Source: Pseudomonadota bacterium
GTDB taxonomy: Bacteria > Pseudomonadota > Alphaproteobacteria > Rhizobiales > Rhizobiaceae
NCBI GenBank assembly: GCA_023404095.1
Contig: JAEYDD010000051.1
Span: 62,001 to 126,000 of the forward strand
DNA length: 64,000 nucleotides
Direction: 5' to 3'
Each line of letters starts with the position of its first letter. Positions within the stretch are counted from its first letter, which is position 1. The notes below the pieces were generated by a model, which worked only from the letters and a program-made list of their open reading frames with translations, ran no database searches and was not told where the DNA came from. Below, piece by piece: positions 26,371 to 34,573 of this stretch. The translations under genes were made by a program, and so were the position numbers.

Positions 26371-26408
26371 TCAAGTTGCTTGACATAAATTCAAGTAACT
26401 TGAATAAT
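26371..26408 (+). promoter_or_regulatory. Promoter with twin palindromic operators upstream of the ribose-type ABC operon
   Basis: The -35 box TTGACA (26380-26385) and a -10-like AATAAT (26403-26408) are separated by exactly 17 bp. Over them lie two dyads: TCAAG-TTG-CTTGA (26371-26383) and ATTCAAGTAACTTGAAT (26389-26405), whose centres are exactly 20 bp (two helical turns) apart. A dimer bound at either site would block polymerase. The adjacent XRE-cupin protein is the natural candidate. Confidence 0.8.
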
Positions 26409-26462
26409 GCCGTCCGTAAATTCCTGTTGCCGCCCGAGGCTTCAAACAAGGGGAACATCAAA

Positions 26463-27404
26463 ATGGGTAGGACCAAATATTTGCTCGGCTGCGCTGCAGC
26501 CGTCGCCATGACGCTGTCGATGGGCGCCGCCAATGCCTTCGCCGATACTTTCGCCCTCGTCACGATCAACCAGCAGGCACTCTTCTTCAACCAGATCAAC
26601 GACGGCGCCAACGAGGCTGCAAAGGCGGCCGGCGTCGACCTCGTCATCTTCAACGCCAACAACGTGCCTTCCGCCCAGAACGACGCGATCGAGACATACA
26701 TCACCCAGAAGGTCGATGGCATCATTCTGGTTGCCATCGACGTCAACGGCGTCAAGCCCGCAATCACCGCCGCCAAGAACGCCGGCATTCCGGTCATCGC
26801 CATCGACGCGCAGATCCCCGATGGAGACAACATCGCGTTCGTCGGCGTGGACAACACCGCAGCCGGCAAAGAGATCGGCAAGTTCTTCTCCGATTACGTC
26901 AAGAGCGACATGGGTGGCGCAGCCAAGGTCGGCGTCGTCGGCGCGCTCAATTCCTTCATCCAGAACCAGCGTCTCGACGGGTTCAAGGCCGCAGTCGCCG
27001 AGGGTGGCCAGAAGGTCGAATTCCTCAACACGGTCGATGGCCAGAACGTGCAGGACGTCGCACTATCGGCCGCAGAAAACCTGATGACCGCCAATCCCGA
27101 CATGAATGCGCTTTATGCGACTGGTGAACCGGCGCTGCTCGGCGCGGTCTCCGCCGTTGCAAGCCAGGGCCGCGGCGACAGCATCAAGGTGTTCGGTTGG
27201 GACCTGACCAAGTCCGCCATCGACGGCATCGACCAGGGCTTCGTCACCGCCGTGATCCAGCAGGATCCCGCCGGCGAGGGCAAGGCCGCCGTGGAGGCGC
27301 TCGTCAAGGTAAAGAAGGGCGAGACGATCGAGCCGATCATCAACGTGCCCGTCACCATCGTGACGAAGGCGAACGTCGACCAGTATCGCGAAATGTTCAA
27401 ATAA
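26463..27404 (+). CDS. Ribose-type ABC transporter periplasmic binding protein
   Basis: 313 residues from the ATG at 26463, with AAGGGGAA upstream; an earlier GTG at 26361 would start inside the promoter and is rejected. The signal peptide ends near ANAFADTFALV. The mature protein is of the RbsB (peripla_BP_4) class, with QKVDGIILVAIDVNGVKP, GIPVIAIDAQIP and FVGVDNTAAGKEIG. The ligand should be a sugar, polyol or autoinducer-2-like molecule. It begins an operon that runs to an M20 hydrolase at 34.2 kb. Confidence 0.88.
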   Translation: MGRTKYLLGCAAAVAMTLSMGAANAFADTFALVTINQQALFFNQINDGANEAAKAAGVDLVIFNANNVPSAQNDAIETYITQKVDGIILVAIDVNGVKPAITAAKNAGIPVIAIDAQIPDGDNIAFVGVDNTAAGKEIGKFFSDYVKSDMGGAAKVGVVGALNSFIQNQRLDGFKAAVAEGGQKVEFLNTVDGQNVQDVALSAAENLMTANPDMNALYATGEPALLGAVSAVASQGRGDSIKVFGWDLTKSAIDGIDQGFVTAVIQQDPAGEGKAAVEALVKVKKGETIEPIINVPVTIVTKANVDQYREMFK

Positions 27405-27525
27405 GCCGAACTGCCGCCGCCCGGTTTACCGGCAATTCCAGCAAAATTGCGCAGCAGTTTTGCGACAGGAATTGCGCAATGAAGAGTAGACTGGGCGGCC
27501 GGATTTCCTGCAAGGGCCATTGAAC

Positions 27526-28323
27526 ATGATCGATACCCATGTCAGCCGCGTCCGCATGACCGGCATTTCCAAGCGCTACGGCGCTCTGCAATCGCTCGAC
27601 AACGCCTCGCTCGACCTCAAGCCCGGGGAAGTCCTCGGCCTCGTGGGCGATAATGGCGCGGGCAAATCCACCATCAGCAAAGTGCTGTCAGGCGCGGTGA
27701 TCCCCGACGCGGGCACGATCGAGATCGACGGCAGGCAGGTCGCCTTCACCTCGCCGGCGGACGCACGCGCCGCTCGCATCGAGATGGTCTACCAGGACCT
27801 CGCGCTCTGCGATACGATCGATGTGGCCGGCAACCTCTTCCTCGGCCGCGAGCCGAAGCGACGGGTAGTGGGCGTGCCGATGCTCGACAAGAAGCTCATG
27901 CACGAGCGGGCACGCGACATGCTCTCCAATCTCGGCATCGTCATCCCCGATACGCGCATGAAGGTCGAGAATCTCTCGGGCGGCCAGCGCCAGTCGATCG
28001 CCATCGGCCGCGCCGCTTCCTTCAATCCGTCCGTGCTGATCATGGACGAGCCGACGGCGGCACTCGCCGTCGCCGAGGTGGAAGCGGTGCTCGAACTGAT
28101 CCGCACTGTGTCGCAACGCGGCGTATCCGTCATCCTCATCACGCATCGCCTGCAGGATCTGTTCCTCGTCTGCGACCGCATCCAGGTGATGTACGAGGGG
28201 CGCAACGTCGCCGAGCGGCGTATCGAGGACACCAATATCGAGGACGTCGTCAATCTCATCGTCGGGCGAAAGTTTGCAGCCCGGTCCGCAGGCCACAACC
28301 GGGAGAAAGGCGCCTCCGCATGA
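27526..28323 (+). CDS. Ribose-type ABC transporter ATPase, single domain
   Basis: 265 residues from the ATG at 27526, with AAGGG 9 bases upstream; a TTG at 27520 is also in frame. Walker A is GDNGAGKST, the signature LSGGQRQ and Walker B VLIMDEPTAAL. Most ribose importers use a fused two-domain ATPase (RbsA, about 500 residues); this is a one-domain version, which must work as a homodimer, as in FrcA-type systems. Its stop overlaps the permease start as ATGA. Confidence 0.88.
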   Translation: MIDTHVSRVRMTGISKRYGALQSLDNASLDLKPGEVLGLVGDNGAGKSTISKVLSGAVIPDAGTIEIDGRQVAFTSPADARAARIEMVYQDLALCDTIDVAGNLFLGREPKRRVVGVPMLDKKLMHERARDMLSNLGIVIPDTRMKVENLSGGQRQSIAIGRAASFNPSVLIMDEPTAALAVAEVEAVLELIRTVSQRGVSVILITHRLQDLFLVCDRIQVMYEGRNVAERRIEDTNIEDVVNLIVGRKFAARSAGHNREKGASA

Positions 28324-29330
28324 GTTCCGAACCCAACGCCTATGCCAGCCATCCGCCGCGCATGCGCGAGGCGACGATCCTGGACAAGGTCGTGGCCAAT
28401 GGCGGCGTCATGTCGATCGCGCTGTTCTTCGTCGTCTGCTGCCTGTTTTTCTCCGTGACGACGGACGCCTTCCTCACCGCGCCGAACCTGCTCAACGTCA
28501 TCAGGCAATCCGCCCCGCTGCTCATCGTGGCAGCCGCCATGACCTTCGTCATCACCACCGGTGGCATCGACCTTTCGGTGGGCTCCGTGCTGGCCCTGAC
28601 CGCTACGCTTTCGGCCGCCGCACTTCAGGCCGGTGTACCATGGCCGCTCGCCATCCTGCTCATGCTGCTGCTCGGCGGCTTGGTCGGCGTTATCCAGGGC
28701 TATTTCATCGCCTATGAGCGGATTCCCGCCTTCATCGTGACGCTGGCCGGGCTTTCCGTGATCCGCGGCTTTGCACTGCTCATCACAGGCGGCTATTCGA
28801 TCCCGATCGAGCCGACGAGCCCCTTCGTGGCACTCGGCCGCGCCTGGGTGCTCGGCATTCCGGCGCCGGCGCTGATCGCCGTCGTCATCCTCGCCGTCGC
28901 TTATATCGCCTTCAACGAAACGCATTTCGGCCGATACGTCACGGGCGTCGGGGCGAATGCCGAGGCAACGCGGCGGGCAGGTGTCAACACGCGCCGGGTC
29001 ATTCTCTGGGTCTATGTGCTCTCCGGCACGGCGGCTGCGGCGGCCGGCGTCATCCTTTCCGCCCGTCTCGGTTCCGGCTCTTCGAATGCAGGGCAGGGCT
29101 TCGAGCTTGACGTCATCGCGGCCGTGGTACTCGGTGGCACCAGCCTCTTTGGCGGACGCGGCTCGCTCACCGGCACGATCCTCGGTGCGCTTACGGTTGC
29201 GGTGCTGGCAAACGGCCTCATCCTCTCGCACCTGTCGCCCTTCTTCACCCCGATCGTTACCGGCTTCATCATCCTCGTCGCGATCTGGCTGAATTTCCGC
29301 CTGTTCCGTGGCGGCACGAAGGGGCGCTGA
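28320..29330 (+). CDS. Ribose-type ABC transporter permease
   Basis: 336 residues with 8-10 membrane segments, of the RbsC (BPD_transp_2) family. Recognisable stretches are FVITTGGIDLSVGSVLALTA near residue 77, and ARLGSGSSNAGQGFELDVIA followed by VVLGGTSLFGGRGSLTGT near residue 245. It forms a homodimeric channel for the ligand of the binding protein upstream. It is followed within 2 bases by the phosphotriesterase-like gene. Confidence 0.9.
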   Translation: MSSEPNAYASHPPRMREATILDKVVANGGVMSIALFFVVCCLFFSVTTDAFLTAPNLLNVIRQSAPLLIVAAAMTFVITTGGIDLSVGSVLALTATLSAAALQAGVPWPLAILLMLLLGGLVGVIQGYFIAYERIPAFIVTLAGLSVIRGFALLITGGYSIPIEPTSPFVALGRAWVLGIPAPALIAVVILAVAYIAFNETHFGRYVTGVGANAEATRRAGVNTRRVILWVYVLSGTAAAAAGVILSARLGSGSSNAGQGFELDVIAAVVLGGTSLFGGRGSLTGTILGALTVAVLANGLILSHLSPFFTPIVTGFIILVAIWLNFRLFRGGTKGR

Positions 29331-29332
29331 AG

Positions 29333-30424
29333 ATGCTCGACGACCTCTTCACCGACACTCCAAGGCCGCGCCATCCGATCGGCGTCAACTCCGGCACCGC
29401 CATGACCGTCACCGGCCCGGTGCCCGTCGACGATCTCGGCGTGACGCTGATGCACGAGCATATCTTCCTCGACGGCGCCACCAGCTGGATCTGCCCCTGC
29501 CATCCGGACGAGAAGGCTATCGCCGAACAGAAGGTCTCGATCGAGATCATCGGCGAACTGCGCATGAACCCCTATATGAACCGGGACAATGTGTCGCTCG
29601 ATGATGGAGACCTTGCGCTCGGCGAATTGAAGCGTTTCCAGGCGCTCGGCGGCTGCACCGTAGTCGAGACGACCAATTTCGGCATCGGCCGCGATGCAGC
29701 GGGCCTCGCCCGTATCGCCCGCATGTCGGGGCTCAGGATCATCATGGGCACCGGCTTCTATCTCGAACACACTCATCCCGATTGGCTCAAGGCCATGGGC
29801 GTGGAAGAGGTGACGCAGTTCATCGTCGATGATGTCGGCGGTGGCGAGTGCCAGCCGGAGATCATGGCCGGCATCATCGGCGAGGTCGGCGTCAGCCGCA
29901 ATTTCACCGCCGAGGAAGAAAAGTCGCTGCGCGCTTCGGCACGGGCGGCGCGCATCACCGGCCTGCCGCTTTCCATCCACCTGCCGGGCTGGGAGCGTCT
30001 GGCCCACCGCGTGCTCGACGTGGTGGAAGAGGAGGGGGCAGACTTGCGTCACACCGTCCTTTGCCACATGAACCCCAGCCACGACGATCTGGATTACCAG
30101 ATGGCACTCGCCCGGCGCGGGGCCTTCCTCGAATACGATATGATCGGCATGGACTATTACTACGCCGATCAGGACGCCCAGTCGCCTTCCGACGAGGAGA
30201 ACGCGCGGGCCATCGCCGCCCTTGTCGACAAGGGTTTTGGCGACCGGCTGCTGCTGTCGCAGGATGTTTTCCTGAAGATCATGCTGACGCGCTATGGCGG
30301 CTTCGGCTACGGCTACATCCTCAAGCACTTCCTGCCGCGGCTGAAGCGCCACGGCGTCGACCAGGCGGCCATCGACCAAATGCTGGTCGACAATCCGAAA
30401 TCCGTCTTTTCCGCCGCGCGCTGA
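29333..30424 (+). CDS. Phosphotriesterase-family metal-dependent hydrolase
   Basis: 363 residues. The metal ligands of the family are visible: HEH in TLMHEHIFLDG, a bridging glutamate in GEVGVSRNF where true phosphotriesterases have carboxylysine, His in SIHLPGW, His in LCHMNPSHDD, and Asp in LLSQDVFLK. PTE homologues of this kind are usually lactonases or amide/ester hydrolases rather than pesticide hydrolases. In the operon it probably opens a ring or removes a group from the imported compound; the substrate is not known. Confidence 0.82.
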   Translation: MLDDLFTDTPRPRHPIGVNSGTAMTVTGPVPVDDLGVTLMHEHIFLDGATSWICPCHPDEKAIAEQKVSIEIIGELRMNPYMNRDNVSLDDGDLALGELKRFQALGGCTVVETTNFGIGRDAAGLARIARMSGLRIIMGTGFYLEHTHPDWLKAMGVEEVTQFIVDDVGGGECQPEIMAGIIGEVGVSRNFTAEEEKSLRASARAARITGLPLSIHLPGWERLAHRVLDVVEEEGADLRHTVLCHMNPSHDDLDYQMALARRGAFLEYDMIGMDYYYADQDAQSPSDEENARAIAALVDKGFGDRLLLSQDVFLKIMLTRYGGFGYGYILKHFLPRLKRHGVDQAAIDQMLVDNPKSVFSAAR

Positions 30425-30452
30425 GTGTCGGCCAACTGCTCAAGGAGTTTCC

Positions 30453-31217
30453 ATGACCAAGAAGAAAGTGCTGCTCGCCGGCGAATCCTGGGTTTCGACT
30501 GCGACCCACATCAAGGGTTTCGACCAGTTCCCGACCGTCACCTACCATACCGGTGCCGACGAGCTGCTGAAGGCATTGAAGGACAGCCGGTTCGACGTGA
30601 CCTTCATGCCGGCGCACGAGGCGCAGAAGGAGTTTCCAAGCACGCTCGAAGGACTGCAGGCCTATGACGCGATCGTGCTCTCCGATATCGGCGCCAACAC
30701 GCTGCTTCTGCATCCCGACACCTGGATCCATTCCCGTCGCACGCCAAACCGGCTGAAATTGCTGCGCGACTACGTCGCCAACGGTGGCGCGCTGCTGATG
30801 TTCGGCGGCTACTATTCCTTCCAGGGCATCAATGGTGGCGCGCGCTTTCGCAACACGGCGGTCGAAGAGGTTCTGCCGGTGGCCTGCCTGTCCGTCGACG
30901 ACCGTGTCGAGGTGCCGGAAGGTTTCACGCCCGTCGTCTCCGGGGACGCATCGCATCCGATCCTTGCAGGCATCTCCGGCGAGTTCCCGTATCTGCTCGG
31001 CTTCAACGAGGTGACCCTGAAGGACGGGGCCAACCAGCTCATGACAGTCTCGTCCGAATACGGCTCGCTGCCGCTTCTGGTCACCGGAACCTATGGGAAA
31101 GGCCGCACTCTGGTCTGGACCTCCGACGTCGGTCCGCATTGGCTGCCGCCGGAATTCATCGCCTGGCCTGGCTACAAGACCCTGTTCGAGCAGATGCTCG
31201 CCTGGGCAACGGACTGA
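30453..31217 (+). CDS. Glutamine-amidotransferase-like protein without a nucleophile Cys
   Basis: 254 residues. It has the class I amidotransferase / DJ-1 fold of the family annotated as putative glutamine amidotransferase (PF07090 type), close in style to ThuA. The nucleophile elbow reads LLMFGGYYSFQGINGG, where the usual cysteine is absent, so ordinary glutamine hydrolysis is unlikely. DVGPHWLPPEF ends the domain. Many catabolic operons in rhizobia carry such a gene with a sugar importer, but its reaction has not been established as far as I know. Confidence 0.72.
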   Translation: MTKKKVLLAGESWVSTATHIKGFDQFPTVTYHTGADELLKALKDSRFDVTFMPAHEAQKEFPSTLEGLQAYDAIVLSDIGANTLLLHPDTWIHSRRTPNRLKLLRDYVANGGALLMFGGYYSFQGINGGARFRNTAVEEVLPVACLSVDDRVEVPEGFTPVVSGDASHPILAGISGEFPYLLGFNEVTLKDGANQLMTVSSEYGSLPLLVTGTYGKGRTLVWTSDVGPHWLPPEFIAWPGYKTLFEQMLAWATD

Positions 31218-31233
31218 ACGGAAGGTCCCCAAC

Positions 31234-32139
31234 ATGACCATCCACGTCGTCGGCAATGTCTGCGTCGATACAAGTTTTCGCCTGGAGCGGTTGCCGCAGC
31301 CGGGTGAAACGCTGAACGCAGCCGCTGCCGGCGAGGGACTGGGCGGCAAGGGCGCAAACCAGGCCGTCGCCGCCGCCCGCACGAGTGCGCCAGTCACGTT
31401 CTGGCCCCCTATTGGCAACGATGCCGCCGGCGACCGGATGGAAGGCTTGCTTTCCGCTGAAATCCCCGATCTGCGCCCGTCGCGCCTTGATCTGCCCTCT
31501 GATCGCTCGGTGATCCTGATCGATGGCGAGGGCGAGAACGTCATCATCACCGCCGCCGGCTGCGCAGAGGCATTCGACCCGCTCACGATGAGTGCGCTCG
31601 GAGAAACCTGGCGAACCGGCGACATGCTCTTGATGCAGGGCAATCTTCGGTCCCAGGTTACGGCCGCCTGCCTGAAGGCGGGAAGGGAAGCCGGGCTGTT
31701 TACGGTTCTCAATCCCAGCCCGCTTCCCGTCGAACCGCTGGATCTGGCGACGGTGTCGCTTCTCGTCTGTAACCGGCCCGAGGCCGAGGCGTTGACGGGC
31801 GTGGCAGATGCCGAGAGCGCGGCCCGTCGGCTGCAAGCAATGGGTGCCGAAAGCGTCATCGTGACACTTGGCCCTGAAGGGGCTCTGGTACTGAACGCAT
31901 CTTCTTGCCTTTACATATCGGCCGAGAAGATCGAGGCGGTGGACACCAGTGGCGCCGGCGATTGCTTTGCGGGAACGCTCGCCGGTCTTCTCGCACAGGG
32001 CGCGTCGCTCAGTGACGCCGCGAAACTTGCAACACAGGCGGCGGGGATTGCGGTCGGCCGTTCAGGCACGCTCGCCTCCTTCCCCTCCCGGGCGGAACTT
32101 GCCGCCCTCACCAAGACATTCAAACTGGAAAACGTGTGA
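31234..32139 (+). CDS. PfkB-family (ribokinase-like) sugar kinase
   Basis: 301 residues from the ATG at 31234; a longer frame running back over the preceding gene is rejected. The two PfkB signatures are present: GLGGKGANQAVAAART near residue 38 and VDTSGAGDCFAGTLAG near residue 240, with the catalytic Asp in GAGD. It should phosphorylate a sugar or nucleoside made from the imported compound. The substrate lid resembles that of ribokinases more than fructokinases, but this is only an impression. It ends in the start region of the BtpA-family gene. Confidence 0.87.
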   Translation: MTIHVVGNVCVDTSFRLERLPQPGETLNAAAAGEGLGGKGANQAVAAARTSAPVTFWPPIGNDAAGDRMEGLLSAEIPDLRPSRLDLPSDRSVILIDGEGENVIITAAGCAEAFDPLTMSALGETWRTGDMLLMQGNLRSQVTAACLKAGREAGLFTVLNPSPLPVEPLDLATVSLLVCNRPEAEALTGVADAESAARRLQAMGAESVIVTLGPEGALVLNASSCLYISAEKIEAVDTSGAGDCFAGTLAGLLAQGASLSDAAKLATQAAGIAVGRSGTLASFPSRAELAALTKTFKLENV

Positions 32140-32144
32140 TCACC

Positions 32145-32978
32145 ATGAGCAACCCCATCGGACGGCAGGACAACGATACGCTGAAGACGCTTTTCGGGCG
32201 CGACAAGCCGGTGATCGGCGTGGTGCACCTCATGCCGCTGCCCGGCGCGCCGCGCTATGACGACGAAGGCGTGGAGGCGATCTACGACCGCGGTCTTTCG
32301 GATGCGCGGGCCTATCTCTCGGGCGGCTGCGATGCCGTGATCGTCGAGAACCACGGCGACGTACCCTTTGCCAAGCCTGACGATATCGGTCACGAGACCT
32401 CCGCCCATATGGCCGTCGTCGCCGACCGCATCCGCCGCGAACTCGGACGGCCGATCGGGATCAACGTGCTCGCCAACGCATCGATCCCCGCCCTCGCCAT
32501 CGCCTCGGCTTCGTCCGCATCCTTCATCCGCGTCAACCAGTGGGCCAACGCCTATGTCGCAAACGAAGGGATCGTGGAGGGCGAGTCCGCGCGCGCCATG
32601 CGCTACCGCGCCCATCTTCGCGCCCGCGGCATCCGCATCTTTGCCGATGCCCACGTCAAGCACGGGGCACATGCCATTGTCGCCGACCGGCCGGTCGAGG
32701 AACAGGTCAAGGACCTCGTCTTCTTCGACGCCGATGTCGTCATCGCCACCGGCCAGCGCACCGGCCACACCGCAGATCTCGGCTACATCCGCATGATCAA
32801 GGAGGCGGGCTCGCTGCCGACGCTGGTCGGCAGCGGCGTCACCCACGACAATGCCAACGACATTCTCTCCGTCGCCGACGGGGTTATCATCGCAAGCGCC
32901 CTTAAGTATGATGGCGTCTGGTGGAATGCTGTCGAGCCGGACCGGGTGAAGCGCTTCATTGCAGGCCTCGGCCGATGA
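32145..32978 (+). CDS. BtpA/SgcQ-family TIM-barrel protein
   Basis: 277 residues from the ATG at 32145; a GTG at 32136 overlapping the kinase stop is the alternative. The family start VIGVVHLMPLPGAPRY is clear, with CDAVIVENHGDVPF, GINVLANASIPALAIA, and the phosphate-binding-like end TLVGSGVTHDNANDIL. BtpA was first linked to photosystem I in cyanobacteria, but most bacterial members (SgcQ of E. coli) sit in sugar operons and have no settled function. Its place after a kinase suggests action on a phosphorylated sugar. Confidence 0.82.
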   Translation: MSNPIGRQDNDTLKTLFGRDKPVIGVVHLMPLPGAPRYDDEGVEAIYDRGLSDARAYLSGGCDAVIVENHGDVPFAKPDDIGHETSAHMAVVADRIRRELGRPIGINVLANASIPALAIASASSASFIRVNQWANAYVANEGIVEGESARAMRYRAHLRARGIRIFADAHVKHGAHAIVADRPVEEQVKDLVFFDADVVIATGQRTGHTADLGYIRMIKEAGSLPTLVGSGVTHDNANDILSVADGVIIASALKYDGVWWNAVEPDRVKRFIAGLGR

Positions 32979-34219
32979 ACAAAGAGCCGGAGGTCAACGC
33001 CGCGCGCCTCCTCAAGTCCGTCGCCGATTTCGCGGCGATCGGCGCAACGCCTGCCGGTGGCGTGAACCGGCAGGCGTTGAGCGTCGAAGACCGCGCCGCG
33101 CGCCGGCTGCTCGCCGAGCGCGCGCTTGCCCGCGGCTTCACGGTGTTCCAGGACGAGGTTGCCAATCTCTTCATCCGTCGGGAGGGAAGGAAGGCGGCGC
33201 TTGCGCCGCTGCTCATCGGCAGCCATCTCGACAGCCAGCCGACCGGCGGGCGGTTCGATGGCGCGCTCGGCACGCTGACGGCCTTCGAGGTTCTCGAAGC
33301 GCTTGCTGATGCCGGAAACGAGACTGATCGGACCATCGAGGTCGTGGCATTTACCAATGAGGAAGGCAGCCGCTTTTCGCCCGGTTGCATGGGGTCCATG
33401 GCCTTTGCCGGTGTCGCGAATGTAGCGGATTGGCGTTCGGCGCGGGCAACGGATGGCGCGCTCTTTTCCGACGAACTGGCGTCAACGCTGAATGACCTGC
33501 CTGAAGCCGAGATCCGGCCGGTCGGGCACGCTATCTCGGCGTTTGTCGAATTGCATATCGAACAGGGCCCGATTCTCGAACGCGAGGGCGTGCCGGTCGG
33601 TATCGTCAAGGCCGTTCAGGGCACCAAGTGGCTGGAGGTCGCCTTTTCGGGCGAAGCTGCCCATGCCGGCACCACGCCGCTCGAATTTCGTAAGGACCCG
33701 ATGGCGGCGGCGGCGGCGGCCATCGCGCGCATCCAGAGCGACATCATGCCCTCCGACCCCGATGCCCGACTGACGGTCGGCCGGATTGCTGCCGAACCCG
33801 GCTCAATCAACGTCATTCCGGGTCGGGTTTCCTTCACGGTCGATATCCGCCATCCGGACGCCACCATCCTTGCTGCGATCGAACGGCGGGTTCGCGAGGC
33901 GTGTCAGGCCGCAGGCGAGCGATGGGGCTGCAGGAGTGTCATCCAACTGCGCGTCGACATGCCGCCCGGTCGTTTCTCACCGCATGTCGCTCGGGCTATC
34001 GAAGACGCCTGCACCGCGCTGGACATCGCTTGCCGGCCCATGATCTCAGGCGCCTTCCACGATGCCCTCTTCGTCAACAGGATCGCGCCGTCGGCGATGA
34101 TCTTCGTGCCCTGCCGCAACGGCGTCAGCCATAACGAGGCGGAGTTCGTGTCCGACGACCACATCATTATCGGCGCCCGCGCCCTGCTGGGCGCGGTCGT
34201 GAAACTGTCTTGCGAATAA
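32975..34219 (+). CDS. M20-family amidohydrolase / carbamoylase (allantoate or N-carbamoyl amino acid type)
   Basis: 414 residues from the ATG at 32975, overlapping the BtpA-family stop as ATGA. The two-metal site is seen in GSHLDSQPTGGRFDGA (His, Asp), TNEEGSRFSPG (Glu), ELHIEQGP and SGAFHDALF (His). Members hydrolyse N-carbamoyl-amino acids, allantoate or ureidoglycine. It ends the operon, so the imported compound probably carries a carbamoyl, ureido or amidine group. A paralogue lies at 59.7 kb. Its stop is only 2 bp from the stop of the convergent XRE gene. Confidence 0.85.
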   Translation: MNKEPEVNAARLLKSVADFAAIGATPAGGVNRQALSVEDRAARRLLAERALARGFTVFQDEVANLFIRREGRKAALAPLLIGSHLDSQPTGGRFDGALGTLTAFEVLEALADAGNETDRTIEVVAFTNEEGSRFSPGCMGSMAFAGVANVADWRSARATDGALFSDELASTLNDLPEAEIRPVGHAISAFVELHIEQGPILEREGVPVGIVKAVQGTKWLEVAFSGEAAHAGTTPLEFRKDPMAAAAAAIARIQSDIMPSDPDARLTVGRIAAEPGSINVIPGRVSFTVDIRHPDATILAAIERRVREACQAAGERWGCRSVIQLRVDMPPGRFSPHVARAIEDACTALDIACRPMISGAFHDALFVNRIAPSAMIFVPCRNGVSHNEAEFVSDDHIIIGARALLGAVVKLSCE

Positions 34220-34221
34220 CG

Positions 34222-34497
34222 CTATCGGCTGCGGGGTACGGGGCCTTCACCCTGCCCCACAAGCAGCCAGGCGATACTGACCTGCAGGATGCCCGCAAGC
34301 ATGTCGAGGCGATTGGCGCGTGGTTCCGACCTGTCGTTCTCCCAGTTCGCCCAGGTCTCGGCAGTCACGCCGGCGACCGCGGATATCTCTTCCACCGTGA
34401 GGCCGGCAGCGTCGCGGGCGAGCGAGATCCTTCCGCCGGTCGTGTCGCAAGCTCCGTCGATCGGCGCATGCGGCGCGAGGGTGTCGTTCTTGTACAT
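34222..34497 (-). CDS. Small XRE-family helix-turn-helix protein
   Basis: 91 residues with one helix-turn-helix: ISLARDAAGLTVEEISAVAG followed by VTAETWANWENDRSEPRANR. It has no further domain; the last 20 residues resemble the tails of phage-type and rhizobial HTH proteins. AGGAT precedes the ATG. It lies downstream of the glycine-betaine operon on the same strand but behind a strong hairpin, so it may be read independently or only by read-through. Its target is unknown. Confidence 0.72.
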   Translation of the reverse strand: MYKNDTLAPHAPIDGACDTTGGRISLARDAAGLTVEEISAVAGVTAETWANWENDRSEPRANRLDMLAGILQVSIAWLLVGQGEGPVPRSR

Positions 34498-34524
34498 GTC
34501 AGGATCCTTCCTTTACAGAACGGG

Positions 34525-34550
34525 CGCCCCGCGGAAACGACCGCGGGGCG
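34525..34550 (-). terminator. Terminator-like hairpin after the betaine-binding protein gene
   Basis: A perfect 10-bp stem, CGCCCCGCGG and CCGCGGGGCG, with a 6-base loop lies between the end of proX and the start of the small XRE gene. No long T run follows in the leftward direction. It probably ends or attenuates the proVWX message. Confidence 0.7.
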
Positions 34551-34573
34551 AGAGGGCGACGGGATTGGCGGCG

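Noticed and set aside
27789..29231. A 480-residue minus-strand frame opposite the ribose-type ATPase and permease
   Set aside because: Composition is rich in charged residues without domains, and the plus strand carries Walker and permease motifs throughout.
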